DNA of 55,958 nucleotides, from positions 1 through 55,958 of the forward strand of contig JAHDEL010000017.1 in NCBI GenBank assembly GCA_020628855.1, written 5' to 3'. The notes beneath the pieces were generated by a model. It saw nothing but the letters and a program-made list of their open reading frames with translations, ran no database searches and was not told the DNA's origin. The first letter of the stretch is position 1. The number at the start of each line of letters is the position of its first letter. This document shows, in pieces, positions 27,074-34,786 of this stretch. Origin of the DNA: Saprospiraceae bacterium. GTDB taxonomy: Bacteria > Bacteroidota > Bacteroidia > Chitinophagales > Saprospiraceae. The position numbers and the translations under genes were made by a program.

Positions 27074-27203
27074 ATACATGTAGGTAAGGGGTTATAGCAT
27101 GAATATGTGCTAGTTGATTTCCTTTCATACCTAGCTTACTAAGGACTAATACTAAGACAAATCCAATTAATACAGCTTGTATGAAAGTCTTTAGATTTTT
27201 CAT
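27072..27203 (-). CDS. possible 43-residue single-helix membrane protein
   Basis: A short open frame reads MKNLKTFIQAVLIGFVLVLV and continues LSKLGMKG to a His-containing tail (AHIHAITPYLHV). It has a basic N-terminus and one clear hydrophobic segment (residues 8-22), which looks like a real small membrane protein rather than random sequence. Its stop lies in the T-run of the convergent terminator. No family is known to me, and the 300-base gap has no other candidate gene. It could equally be chance. Confidence 0.4.
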   Translation of the reverse strand: MKNLKTFIQAVLIGFVLVLVLSKLGMKGNQLAHIHAITPYLHV

Positions 27204-27323
27204 AAGTTACAACCAGCTGTATTAAAACGTATTTTAGATGAAGTTATTTCATATTATTGATAAGTATAATGTGTAATATTTATTTAGTTTTACGTTAGTA
27301 GTAATATCTATGATTTTAAAAGT

Positions 27324-28385
27324 ATGAAGCAGATTCTATTTTCATTTGTATTCTTTGGTTTTGCTTTGACGGTCAACGGTCAAAAATTTGTGAATGAGTT
27401 CCTCAATATCGGTGTTGGTGCTCAAGCGCATGGAATGTCTGGAAGTGTTGCAGCAAGCATTGATGATATTACTGCGGCATATTGGAATCCAGCAGGCTTA
27501 GCATTTATCGAAGATGACTATCAAGGAGGTGCTATGCATGCCAGTTGGTTTGGTGGTATTGCGAATTATGATTATTTAGGTTTTGGTGCCAATTTTGGTA
27601 GTTCGAGGAAGCCAGCTTTTGGCTCAGTTTCTTTAATAAGAATGGGTGTGGATAATATTCCCAATACTATTAATCTCATTGGGCCTGACGGCACAGTCAA
27701 TTACGATAACATCACTTCATTTAGTGCGGCTGATTATGCATTACTCTGTAGCTATGCTAGAGAGTTTGGATATGATTTCTACTTGGGATTGACGGCTAAG
27801 ATTGTCCACAGAACTATAGGTGAATTTGGAAGTGCATGGGGTTTTGGATTTGATGCAGGAGCCATTTATGCATTGGATAATTTTAGGCTGGGTGTCATGG
27901 TAAGAGATATAACCACGACTGTGAATGCATGGTCATTTAACCTCACTGCTGAAGAACAAGCAGTTTTTAATCAGACTGGTAATGAAATTCCGACCTCTAG
28001 TGTGGAAATTGCCTTACCAAAACTGACCTTAGCTGCAGCTGCTTTTGGCGAGTTTGGGAATGACTTCAGTTATTTGGCTGAGCTAGATATTAGGTTAAGC
28101 ACTGATGGTACTGAGGCTGGTTTGCTTTCTGGTGGCTTAGCTTTAGACCCAAGCCTAGGCATCGAGGTAGGGTATGATGAGCTTGTCTATATCAGAGCTG
28201 GTCTAGGAAATATTCAAAGGACAATTAATATCGAAAATACTGCAGAACGAAAACTTAGTCTCCAACCGAATGTCGGCGTTGGTCTAGATATTGGGAGAGT
28301 GAGAATAGATTATGCTTTGGCCAATATTGGATCTGTTTCTGATGCTCTAGTCTCGCACATTTTTTCAGGTATTTTAGAATTCTAG
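27324..28385 (+). CDS. PorV/PorQ-family outer-membrane protein
   Basis: A 353-residue protein with a signal peptide ending VNGQ and the family's hallmark N-terminus FLNIGVGAQAHGMSGSVAASIDDITAAYWNPAGLA, shared by PorV and PorQ. The rest is a FadL-like 14-strand barrel by pattern. PorV escorts T9SS cargo and hands it to the PorU sortase; PorQ-type relatives have other roles. The terminal residue is phenylalanine, as expected for outer-membrane barrels. Genome context does not tell PorV from PorQ. It ends 12 bases inside the convergent glycerophosphodiesterase gene. Confidence 0.85.
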   Translation: MKQILFSFVFFGFALTVNGQKFVNEFLNIGVGAQAHGMSGSVAASIDDITAAYWNPAGLAFIEDDYQGGAMHASWFGGIANYDYLGFGANFGSSRKPAFGSVSLIRMGVDNIPNTINLIGPDGTVNYDNITSFSAADYALLCSYAREFGYDFYLGLTAKIVHRTIGEFGSAWGFGFDAGAIYALDNFRLGVMVRDITTTVNAWSFNLTAEEQAVFNQTGNEIPTSSVEIALPKLTLAAAAFGEFGNDFSYLAELDIRLSTDGTEAGLLSGGLALDPSLGIEVGYDELVYIRAGLGNIQRTINIENTAERKLSLQPNVGVGLDIGRVRIDYALANIGSVSDALVSHIFSGILEF

Positions 28386-29258
28386 TTTTTTCTGAAGACG
28401 GTCAGGGTAATCAGAAATAATACCATCTACTTTAAGATTCATCATTCTTTGCATATCCTGGTCACTATTTACAGTCCAGACAAGTACTTGAATATTTTGA
28501 CTTCTACAATAATCCATAGTAGATTGATCTAAGAGTTGATGATTAGGCATATAGCCAAATGGCTTGAAAGAAAGCTCTTTGAGATTTGATTCAGGTGTAA
28601 TATAATTGTCTACTAAGAGTCCATATTTCAGAGTGTTATCGTACTGATGAAATACATTCAAAAGTTCTGGATCAAAGCATTGAATTATACAGTCTGAGGC
28701 TAAGTCTAGTGTATGAATTTCTGCAATCACCTGCTTTGCATAGCTTTCTCTTTGAGGAAAGTAGGCTGGATACCTTGCGTCAAATTTGGCTTCTATATTC
28801 CAGCGAGGCACTGTAATCTTCGACTCTTGACAATACTTTTTGACAGCGTGCACGGCTTCTCTTAGGGTAGGTTTGTGGGCTGGAGTACTGACTTGTTTTG
28901 GATATTTGGGATTAGATCTAATGCCGACATCATAAGATTGGATTTCTTTAAGATCCATCTTGTAGATGTTTAGACTTTGGCTGAGTTCTTCTGTAACGGG
29001 ATTCCCTTGAGCATCCGTAGAAAAACTTGCATTAAAAAATGGTTCGTGACTAATGATCACCTCGCCTTGGTGATTAACTACAATATCTATTTCGATGTAA
29101 TCAACTCCAATATCGACAGCTTTCAAAAATGCTGGAATCGAATTTTCTGGCATTAAACCACGACACCCTCTATGTCCATGATTTTCTATTGTTAGAGTCA
29201 TAGGAGATTGGCAAGATAGAAGCAAACAACTTAAGCAAAAATAAATGTGTGTTTTCAT
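28374..29258 (-). CDS. glycerophosphodiester phosphodiesterase lipoprotein
   Basis: The signal sequence ends LLLSC, placing the lipidated Cys at residue 16. The TIM-barrel GDPD domain shows GHRGCRGLMPENSIPAF, YIEIDIVVNHQGEVIISHEP and the end motif VLVWTVNSDQDMQRMMNLKVDGIISDYPDRL. The enzyme splits glycerophosphodiesters to glycerol-3-phosphate and an alcohol, probably in the periplasm. It overlaps the following barrel gene's stop by one base. Confidence 0.92.
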   Translation of the reverse strand: MKTHIYFCLSCLLLSCQSPMTLTIENHGHRGCRGLMPENSIPAFLKAVDIGVDYIEIDIVVNHQGEVIISHEPFFNASFSTDAQGNPVTEELSQSLNIYKMDLKEIQSYDVGIRSNPKYPKQVSTPAHKPTLREAVHAVKKYCQESKITVPRWNIEAKFDARYPAYFPQRESYAKQVIAEIHTLDLASDCIIQCFDPELLNVFHQYDNTLKYGLLVDNYITPESNLKELSFKPFGYMPNHQLLDQSTMDYCRSQNIQVLVWTVNSDQDMQRMMNLKVDGIISDYPDRLQKKLEF

Positions 29259-29719
29259 TAAAGCATGACACCTGCTGACAAGACAAAACTATTGTAATTA
29301 CCTAGAGTTATCTTAGGTTCGATATACAGGTTAAGTCTTTCTTGTAATGGGATAAAGCTAAATACTCCCAGGTTAATGCCTATATCCAATCCAGAAATAT
29401 CGGTGAGTTTACTGAAATTCAATCCACCAAGGGGATGGATTCTCACTTCGCCAAGGTTAAGCCTATAGTGGGCATCAGCATTAATGTCATATTTGATGTC
29501 ATTTGTCAAAATCCAATTTGCACCTAGAGATGCTCCCCAAAACTGATTCAGCCCTAAGAACGCTTTGGCTCCAATTCCTACTTCATTTCCTCTTTCCACG
29601 TATGTCATTCCAGCTCCAATATTGAATTGAGAGTGAGCCTGAAAAGCAAAAGTAGTACAGAGAAGTGCAGCTATTAAGAGAGCTTTACTTTTATGAATAA
29701 CAACGTTGAGTAAGGACAT
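29258..29719 (-). CDS. small outer-membrane-barrel-like hypothetical protein
   Basis: The 153-residue protein has a signal peptide ending FQAHSQ and short alternating strands (FNIGAGMTYVERGNEVGIGAK, WGASLGANWIL, LNLYIEPKITLGNY, SFVLSAGVML). It ends at a hydrophobic residue, like other small barrels. It is upstream of the glycerophosphodiesterase, with a one-base overlap that suggests translational coupling. No family is recognised. Confidence 0.65.
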   Translation of the reverse strand: MSLLNVVIHKSKALLIAALLCTTFAFQAHSQFNIGAGMTYVERGNEVGIGAKAFLGLNQFWGASLGANWILTNDIKYDINADAHYRLNLGEVRIHPLGGLNFSKLTDISGLDIGINLGVFSFIPLQERLNLYIEPKITLGNYNSFVLSAGVML

Positions 29720-29775
29720 GATTTGAAAGATTTGATTATGAAGATATAAATTATCTTAATGAATAGTCTGAGTCA

Positions 29776-30366
29776 CTAAACTCTATTACATTTTACTATT
29801 GGCGTGATATTGTCAATTAGAATATTACCTGTAGTCTGCTGTGGACTGCTTGCTTCGATGATGATATACCGCATGTCTTTGTCAGGTATAAATTCGATTC
29901 TGTGCATTTCCCAATCAAGATTATTGATGGGTTCACTATCAAAAATCAACTGATCTCGGTGTTTCTTTTTTGATCCAATGTAGATTTTGAGCTCTATAGG
30001 GTTGTTGTATCCAGCATATTCTTCAGATTGGGCTAAGTCAATGGTAAATTGATAGCATGTTGACTGTTTTAAGGTCTGAGGGAGGCGCTGACCAATACTC
30101 TCAAATGATCTGTCCTCTCTTGTAATTAGTCCGATAAAAGTTTCTCCATCAGAAGCATCATTATATACACCCCAAAATCCGGGTAAGATATCAGGAGTAG
30201 TTCCTGGTTCGATTAGCCACCATCCACTTGGCATAGTGGCATCCGCAGGAGTATCCTCAAAAGAAGCATTATTCAGCATGAATTGTCCAAAAGACAAGGA
30301 GGAATTTAGCATTAAGCTAAATAAGACTATAATCGCGGTTATATTTGTATTATTATAATATGACAT
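29776..30366 (-). CDS. exported beta-sandwich hypothetical protein
   Basis: The 196-residue protein has a hydrophobic N-terminus (residues 9-26, ending SFGQ) with few positive charges before it, then a mature part with the pattern of carbohydrate-binding or galactose-binding-like modules: NASFEDTPADATMPSGWW, ESIGQRLPQTLKQSTCYQFTIDLA, WEMHRIEFIPDKDMRYIII and NILIDNITPI. It might bind surface glycans. Its ATG overlaps the divergent ftsX ATG by two bases (CATG), so the two genes share no intergenic DNA. Confidence 0.65.
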   Translation of the reverse strand: MSYYNNTNITAIIVLFSLMLNSSLSFGQFMLNNASFEDTPADATMPSGWWLIEPGTTPDILPGFWGVYNDASDGETFIGLITREDRSFESIGQRLPQTLKQSTCYQFTIDLAQSEEYAGYNNPIELKIYIGSKKKHRDQLIFDSEPINNLDWEMHRIEFIPDKDMRYIIIEASSPQQTTGNILIDNITPIVKCNRV

Positions 30367-31201
30367 GGATAGTTTTAAGCTTCCTCAATCTTTAAACGAA
30401 TCTACGCAGGCTTCAGTTTCATTCATAGCTTTCCTGCTTTCAATCTTATTGATTTTAACCTTTCATTTAGGTTTGATCAAGCAGTATGCCCTGGATAATC
30501 AGATTGTTTTGATTGAAATTGATAAAGGTACTTCTGATAAATCAATCGAAGATATTCTAGATCAACTTCGAAATACTGAAGGAATTGATGCTGAATCAAT
30601 AGAGTTGCAATATGCAGATGAAGCTTTCAAAGCTATGCTGAATGTCAACCAAACCTCTAAAGTAAATCCTTTTGGGCACCTTGTAACGTTTAGTGTAGAT
30701 CAACAAACGCCTTTGATAGATAGAACATTAAAGACTTTGGAAGAGCAAGAAGGGGTCCTCTCCATTTTACAAGAAACATTAGATCAAAGAAATTTTGATC
30801 GAAATGCAACATTTTTTGGGGCTGTTTTTTTGGGGCTCACCATAGTCTTAGCATTTTGGGCTATTTATATTGTTATAACTTCAATTAGACGCAGTTTACT
30901 TTTTCAACAAGAGAAGATACTTACTATGCAATTAGTAGGAGCTAGAAAATCTTTTATTTGGATGCCATTGAGAAGAAGTACTATACAGAAACTGATAAAA
31001 CCTCTCCTGATAAGTAACATACTTGCTTTGATTGTGTGTTTGTGTCTTGTGGGTTTTTCTACTTTCTCTGCTGAAATTCTCTCTTGGATTAGGGTTATAG
31101 GAGCGTTGCTTTTAGTTAATTTAGTTATGCTGTTTATGGTTTTAGTCGTTTCTTTTGCGCAATTAACCGTTTTTCTAGAGCAACATTTCTATGAACAATG
31201 A
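30365..31201 (+). CDS. ftsX: cell-division protein FtsX-like permease
   Basis: The 278-residue protein has the FtsX layout: a short cytosolic N-terminus, helix 1 (about 17-38), an extracytoplasmic domain of about 100 residues (VSFSVDQQTPLIDRTLKTLEE), then three helices at about 150-172, 207-231 and 243-268. FtsE-FtsX links divisome and cell-wall hydrolase control. No ftsE gene is adjacent. It heads the plus-strand envelope block, followed at 42 bases by DUF3098. Confidence 0.85.
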   Translation: MDSFKLPQSLNESTQASVSFIAFLLSILLILTFHLGLIKQYALDNQIVLIEIDKGTSDKSIEDILDQLRNTEGIDAESIELQYADEAFKAMLNVNQTSKVNPFGHLVTFSVDQQTPLIDRTLKTLEEQEGVLSILQETLDQRNFDRNATFFGAVFLGLTIVLAFWAIYIVITSIRRSLLFQQEKILTMQLVGARKSFIWMPLRRSTIQKLIKPLLISNILALIVCLCLVGFSTFSAEILSWIRVIGALLLVNLVMLFMVLVVSFAQLTVFLEQHFYEQ

Positions 31202-31219
31202 TAGCTTACAGTATAATCT

Positions 31220-31227
31220 TATCTTTG
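31220..31227 (+). promoter_or_regulatory. -7 element TATCTTTG upstream of DUF3098
   Basis: It matches TAnnTTTG and lies 16 bases before the DUF3098 start codon, so it could add transcription for the DUF3098-uppP part of the operon. Confidence 0.4.
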
Positions 31228-31243
31228 TAGTAATAAGTAGGAT

Positions 31244-31567
31244 ATGGCAAAAAAGAAAAAAACAATTGTAGTCACTAAAACACCTAAAGAAGGTGACAAA
31301 TTACAGCCAGTCAAATCTTCTAGGAGCACTACTGCTTCTATGAGTAGTACTGATAATTCCTTCTTGTTTTCTTCTGTTAATTTCAAATGGATGTTAATAG
31401 GTGTTGGACTCATTACCATGGGTATGATCCTCATGCTAGGAGGGCACATGCCATCCGATGATGTCTGGGATGAATCTTTGATTTATAGCCCAAGAAGAAC
31501 AGTCCTTGCTCCAATCGCAATTCTGGCAGGTTTAATCATGCAGATTTTCGCCATTTTCAAGAAATAG
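31244..31567 (+). CDS. DUF3098 membrane protein
   Basis: The 107-residue protein has a Lys-rich start (KKKKTIVVTKTPK) and a Ser-rich linker, then the DUF3098 core: FSSVNFKWMLIGVGLITMGMILMLGG, a short YSPRR-containing loop and a second helix (IAILAGLIMQIFAIF). Two membrane segments are predicted. The family is known mainly by its location beside ftsX and uppP in Bacteroidota; its function is not known. The uppP start follows in 12 bases. Confidence 0.9.
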   Translation: MAKKKKTIVVTKTPKEGDKLQPVKSSRSTTASMSSTDNSFLFSSVNFKWMLIGVGLITMGMILMLGGHMPSDDVWDESLIYSPRRTVLAPIAILAGLIMQIFAIFKK

Positions 31568-31579
31568 ACAGTCTAGATT

Positions 31580-32350
31580 TTGGAACTTCTAGAGGCAATT
31601 GTACTTGGGATTATCCAAGGAATCACAGAGTTTTTACCAGTAAGCTCGAGTGGACATCTGGAAATTGCTAAGTGGCTATTAGGTGATGATGTGAATGCAC
31701 AACAGTCTATGTTTATGACGGTGTTGTTACATTTCGCAACAGCGCTAAGCACATTAGTCTATTTTAGATCATTCATATGGTCGATTCTCACCAAACGTAA
31801 GGTGCAATATGTCCTTTGGATAATAGTTTCTATGGTGCCAGCTGTTTTTGTAGGATTGTTCTTTGATGAATTTATCGAATCTCTGTTCAGTAGAAATATC
31901 CTTTTGGTTGCCTGCATGTTAATGGTCACTGGGGTTTTATTGTTCGTCTCAGAGCGTAATTTCTTAGGTGATCAACGCTTGGGCTATGGTAGGGCGTTGA
32001 TTATTGGGATAGCGCAAGCAATAGCCATATTGCCTGGTATAAGTCGATCTGGTGCTACTATTTCTGCTGCCTTACTACTTGGTATTGAAAGAACCGAGGC
32101 CGCAACATTTTCCTTTCTCATGGTTATTCCATTAATATTTGGAAAAATGTGCCAAGATGCAATCTCTCAAGATATTGTCATCACAGAACCCCTGAGTTAT
32201 TATGCTGCAGGATTTTTGGCTGCATTTATTGCAGGATTACTCGCTTGTGGCTTCATGGTAAACATTGTAAAAAGAGCGAAACTCAGTTATTTTGCAATCT
32301 ATTGCTTTTTAGTTGCTTTTGCCATCTTCTTGGCCATACTACTTGGCTAA
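31580..32350 (+). CDS. uppP: undecaprenyl-diphosphate phosphatase UppP (BacA)
   Basis: UppP removes a phosphate from undecaprenyl diphosphate, recycling the lipid carrier used for peptidoglycan and surface glycans, and gives bacitracin resistance. The active-site motifs are EFLPVSSSGHL and LPGISRSGATI, with eight hydrophobic helices over 256 residues, all typical. The start codon is TTG; in-frame sequence upstream reaches a TAG within three codons, so it cannot start earlier. Confidence 0.95.
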   Translation: MELLEAIVLGIIQGITEFLPVSSSGHLEIAKWLLGDDVNAQQSMFMTVLLHFATALSTLVYFRSFIWSILTKRKVQYVLWIIVSMVPAVFVGLFFDEFIESLFSRNILLVACMLMVTGVLLFVSERNFLGDQRLGYGRALIIGIAQAIAILPGISRSGATISAALLLGIERTEAATFSFLMVIPLIFGKMCQDAISQDIVITEPLSYYAAGFLAAFIAGLLACGFMVNIVKRAKLSYFAIYCFLVAFAIFLAILLG

Positions 32351-32356
32351 TTTTTA

Positions 32357-32364
32357 TAACTTTG
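32357..32364 (+). promoter_or_regulatory. -7 element TAACTTTG upstream of truB
   Basis: It matches TAnnTTTG and lies 7 bases after the uppP stop and 32 before the truB TTG start. It may be an internal promoter for truB and the gld genes. Confidence 0.4.
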
Positions 32365-32396
32365 CTCTCCCGATTTAATCAAATTTTACCAAAAAC

Positions 32397-33134
32397 TTGA
32401 TAGTGCCAATAGTTACTAAAAATACTGACCTCAAGTCCATAGACTTTCTCAAAGGAGCCACTCTTCTCGTCAATAAGCCCTATAAGTGGACTTCATTTGA
32501 TGTTGTTGGAAAATTGAGAAATCTGCTCAGGAAAAAGTATAATGTCAGGAAGATCAAAGTTGGGCATACTGGTACTTTGGATCCGCTTGCAACAGGCTTA
32601 CTCTTAGTTTGTACTGGGAAGCACACCAAAACAATACAATCTTTACAAGGTCTTGATAAATCTTATAGTGCTACTATTAAGCTCGGAGCAAAGACTGATT
32701 CCTTTGATAAAGAAACCCCAGAACTTGATATTAAGGATGTAAGTCACATTACTCAAGATGACGTCCTGCATACTTGTGAAACGTTTTTAGGAGACACAGA
32801 ACAAATTCCTCCAATGTTTTCTGCAATAAAAAAGAATGGAACTCCGCTGTATAAGCTAGCAAGAGAAGGCATGACCATACCGAGGGACCCAAGAAAAATC
32901 ACAATTCATGAAATGAATGTAGGGCCATTGCGTGAAAATCTTGTTGATATAGATGTGACAGTAAGCAAAGGAACATATATTAGAACGCTTGCCAATGATA
33001 TTGGTGACAAACTTGGCGTAGGAGGATACCTCTTCAGATTGAAAAGAACATCAATTGGAGAATATAGCTCTGAAGATGCATTTGATATGGACTTCCTAGT
33101 AGAGCATCTGTCTTTAGTACAACAAACTCAATGA
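32397..33134 (+). CDS. truB: tRNA pseudouridine(55) synthase TruB
   Basis: TruB makes pseudouridine 55 in the T-arm of tRNAs. KIKVGHTGTLDPLATGLL contains the catalytic Asp62 (numbered from the TTG start). LLVNKPYKWTSFDVV, the KSYSATIKLG segment and GTYIRTLANDIGD are all family motifs. The likely start is TTG at 32397 or GTG at 32403; no ATG precedes the conserved region. gldA starts four bases after its stop. Confidence 0.94.
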   Translation: MIVPIVTKNTDLKSIDFLKGATLLVNKPYKWTSFDVVGKLRNLLRKKYNVRKIKVGHTGTLDPLATGLLLVCTGKHTKTIQSLQGLDKSYSATIKLGAKTDSFDKETPELDIKDVSHITQDDVLHTCETFLGDTEQIPPMFSAIKKNGTPLYKLAREGMTIPRDPRKITIHEMNVGPLRENLVDIDVTVSKGTYIRTLANDIGDKLGVGGYLFRLKRTSIGEYSSEDAFDMDFLVEHLSLVQQTQ

Positions 33135-33138
33135 TTGC

Positions 33139-34062
33139 ATGTCCATAGTCGCTTCAGGATTAACAAAAATATACGGTGATCAGAAAGCATTAGATGATAT
33201 TTCTTTTGAGATACATGAGGGTCAAATAGTTGGTCTATTAGGACCGAATGGTGCTGGTAAGACGACAACAATGAAAATTATTACTGGTTTTATGCCTGCA
33301 TCTGCCGGTGAGGTTGCTGTATATGGAGAGAAGGTAGGCCCAGGAGCCAAGAAAGTAAAGCAGATGATAGGTTATTTGCCTGAACATAATCCGCTATACC
33401 TGGACATGTATGTCAAAGAGTATCTAGGTCTTGTTGCAAACATTCATAATCTTAAGAATAAGAAAGAGAGAGTAGTTGAAGTCATAGAAATGACTGGGCT
33501 AGAGAAAGAAGCGCATAAGAAGATTAGAATGTTGTCAAAAGGGTATAGACAGCGTGTTGGTCTTGCTCAAGCAATCATACATGATCCTAAAATCCTTATT
33601 CTTGATGAGCCGACATCTGGACTTGACCCTAATCAGCTCATCGATATACGAAGTCTGATCAAAACTCTTGGTAAAGACAGAATAGTGATTTTTTCCTCTC
33701 ATATTATGCAGGAGGTGGAAGCGCTTTGTGACAGAGCTATTATCCTGAATAATGGCAATTTAGTAGCAGATGATGCTCTGGATCAATTGACCACTCCCGA
33801 AGAACGTAGAACACAAACTATAATCATAGAATTGGAGAAGTCCATGAGTGTTCTCGACTTGGAAAAACTTGGATTTATAGACTCTGTTCAGTCGCTTGGT
33901 CAAAATAAGTTTGTAGTTCGAAGTTCCCAATCCAGCGATATAAGGCCTTTGCTATTTGATCAGATAGTAAAGTTGGAGAATAGATTGCTTGGGATGGAAG
34001 CTGCACAAAAAGATATTAGTACTGTATTCGAGTCTCTCACCAAATCCGACTCTAATGATTAG
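33139..34062 (+). CDS. gldA: gliding-motility ABC transporter ATPase GldA
   Basis: The 307-residue ATPase has Walker A GPNGAGKTT (35-43), Q-loop region IGYLPEHNPLYLDMYVKEYL, signature LSKGYRQRVGLAQAI, Walker B ILILDEPTSGLDP, and the switch His in SSHIMQEVEALCD. Sequence and C-terminal extension match GldA. With GldF and GldG it forms an ABC transporter needed for gliding in Flavobacterium johnsoniae. Its 3' end overlaps the gldF start by 8 bases. Confidence 0.9.
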   Translation: MSIVASGLTKIYGDQKALDDISFEIHEGQIVGLLGPNGAGKTTTMKIITGFMPASAGEVAVYGEKVGPGAKKVKQMIGYLPEHNPLYLDMYVKEYLGLVANIHNLKNKKERVVEVIEMTGLEKEAHKKIRMLSKGYRQRVGLAQAIIHDPKILILDEPTSGLDPNQLIDIRSLIKTLGKDRIVIFSSHIMQEVEALCDRAIILNNGNLVADDALDQLTTPEERRTQTIIIELEKSMSVLDLEKLGFIDSVQSLGQNKFVVRSSQSSDIRPLLFDQIVKLENRLLGMEAAQKDISTVFESLTKSDSND

Positions 34063-34786
34063 TATTATAGGTAAAGAATTGTCAAGTTTTTTTAGCTCCT
34101 TGATTGGTTATCTAGTTATTGCGACATTCCTCATATTTATTGGATTGTTTATGTGGGTGTTTAAGGATACAAGTGTGCTTGATGGCCGTTATGCAAGCTT
34201 GTCCCAGCTGTTTGCTATTGCTCCAATGATTTTTGTATTTCTCGTGCCTGCATTAACAATGCGAAGTTTTTCTGAAGAATATCAGAGAGGAACCATTGAG
34301 TTTTTATTCACAAAACCGATTGCGGATAGTCATATTTTGTTTGGTAAGTATCTGGGTAATGTATTGTTGCTAGCCATAACATTAGTACCGACAATACTCT
34401 ACGTCTATTCTGTTTATCAGCTTGGATCACCAATAGGTAATATCGACCTAGGAGAAGTGGTAGGATCATATATTGGTCTCTTTTTATTGGGATGCCTATT
34501 CACTGCTATTGGTCTTTTTACATCATCATTCTCTGAAAATCAGATTGTAGCATTTTTACTTTCAGTGGTCATGTGTTTTTTCTTGTATTTGGGATTTGAT
34601 TATTTAAGTAGGCTGCCTGTATTTTTTGGCAAGTCAGATTTGATCGTTCAGAAGATAGGAGCAGAATATCACTATGCTGCTATCAGTAAGGGTAAGATTG
34701 AATTTCGTGATATAGGCTATTTTCTCTCCATGTCTTGTTTTTTCCTTTGGCTTACTTGGGTCTCATTATCAAAAAGAAACTGGTGA
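34055..34786 (+). CDS. gldF: gliding-motility ABC transporter permease GldF
   Basis: Starting at MISIIGKELSSFFSS, the 243-residue protein has six membrane helices and the ABC-2 permease motifs RSFSEEYQRGTIEFLFTKPI and DILFGKY-like DSHILFGKYLGN. This fits GldF. The frame is open 22 codons upstream inside gldA, but that part lacks homology-like pattern. The stop TGA shares bases with the gldG start (TGATG), so gldA, gldF and gldG appear translationally coupled. Confidence 0.92.
   Translation: MISIIGKELSSFFSSLIGYLVIATFLIFIGLFMWVFKDTSVLDGRYASLSQLFAIAPMIFVFLVPALTMRSFSEEYQRGTIEFLFTKPIADSHILFGKYLGNVLLLAITLVPTILYVYSVYQLGSPIGNIDLGEVVGSYIGLFLLGCLFTAIGLFTSSFSENQIVAFLLSVVMCFFLYLGFDYLSRLPVFFGKSDLIVQKIGAEYHYAAISKGKIEFRDIGYFLSMSCFFLWLTWVSLSKRNW

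Noticed and set aside
27324-28385. Firm naming of this gene as porV
   Set aside because: The N-terminal hallmark is shared by PorV and PorQ, and no porU or other T9SS core gene is adjacent to decide between them.
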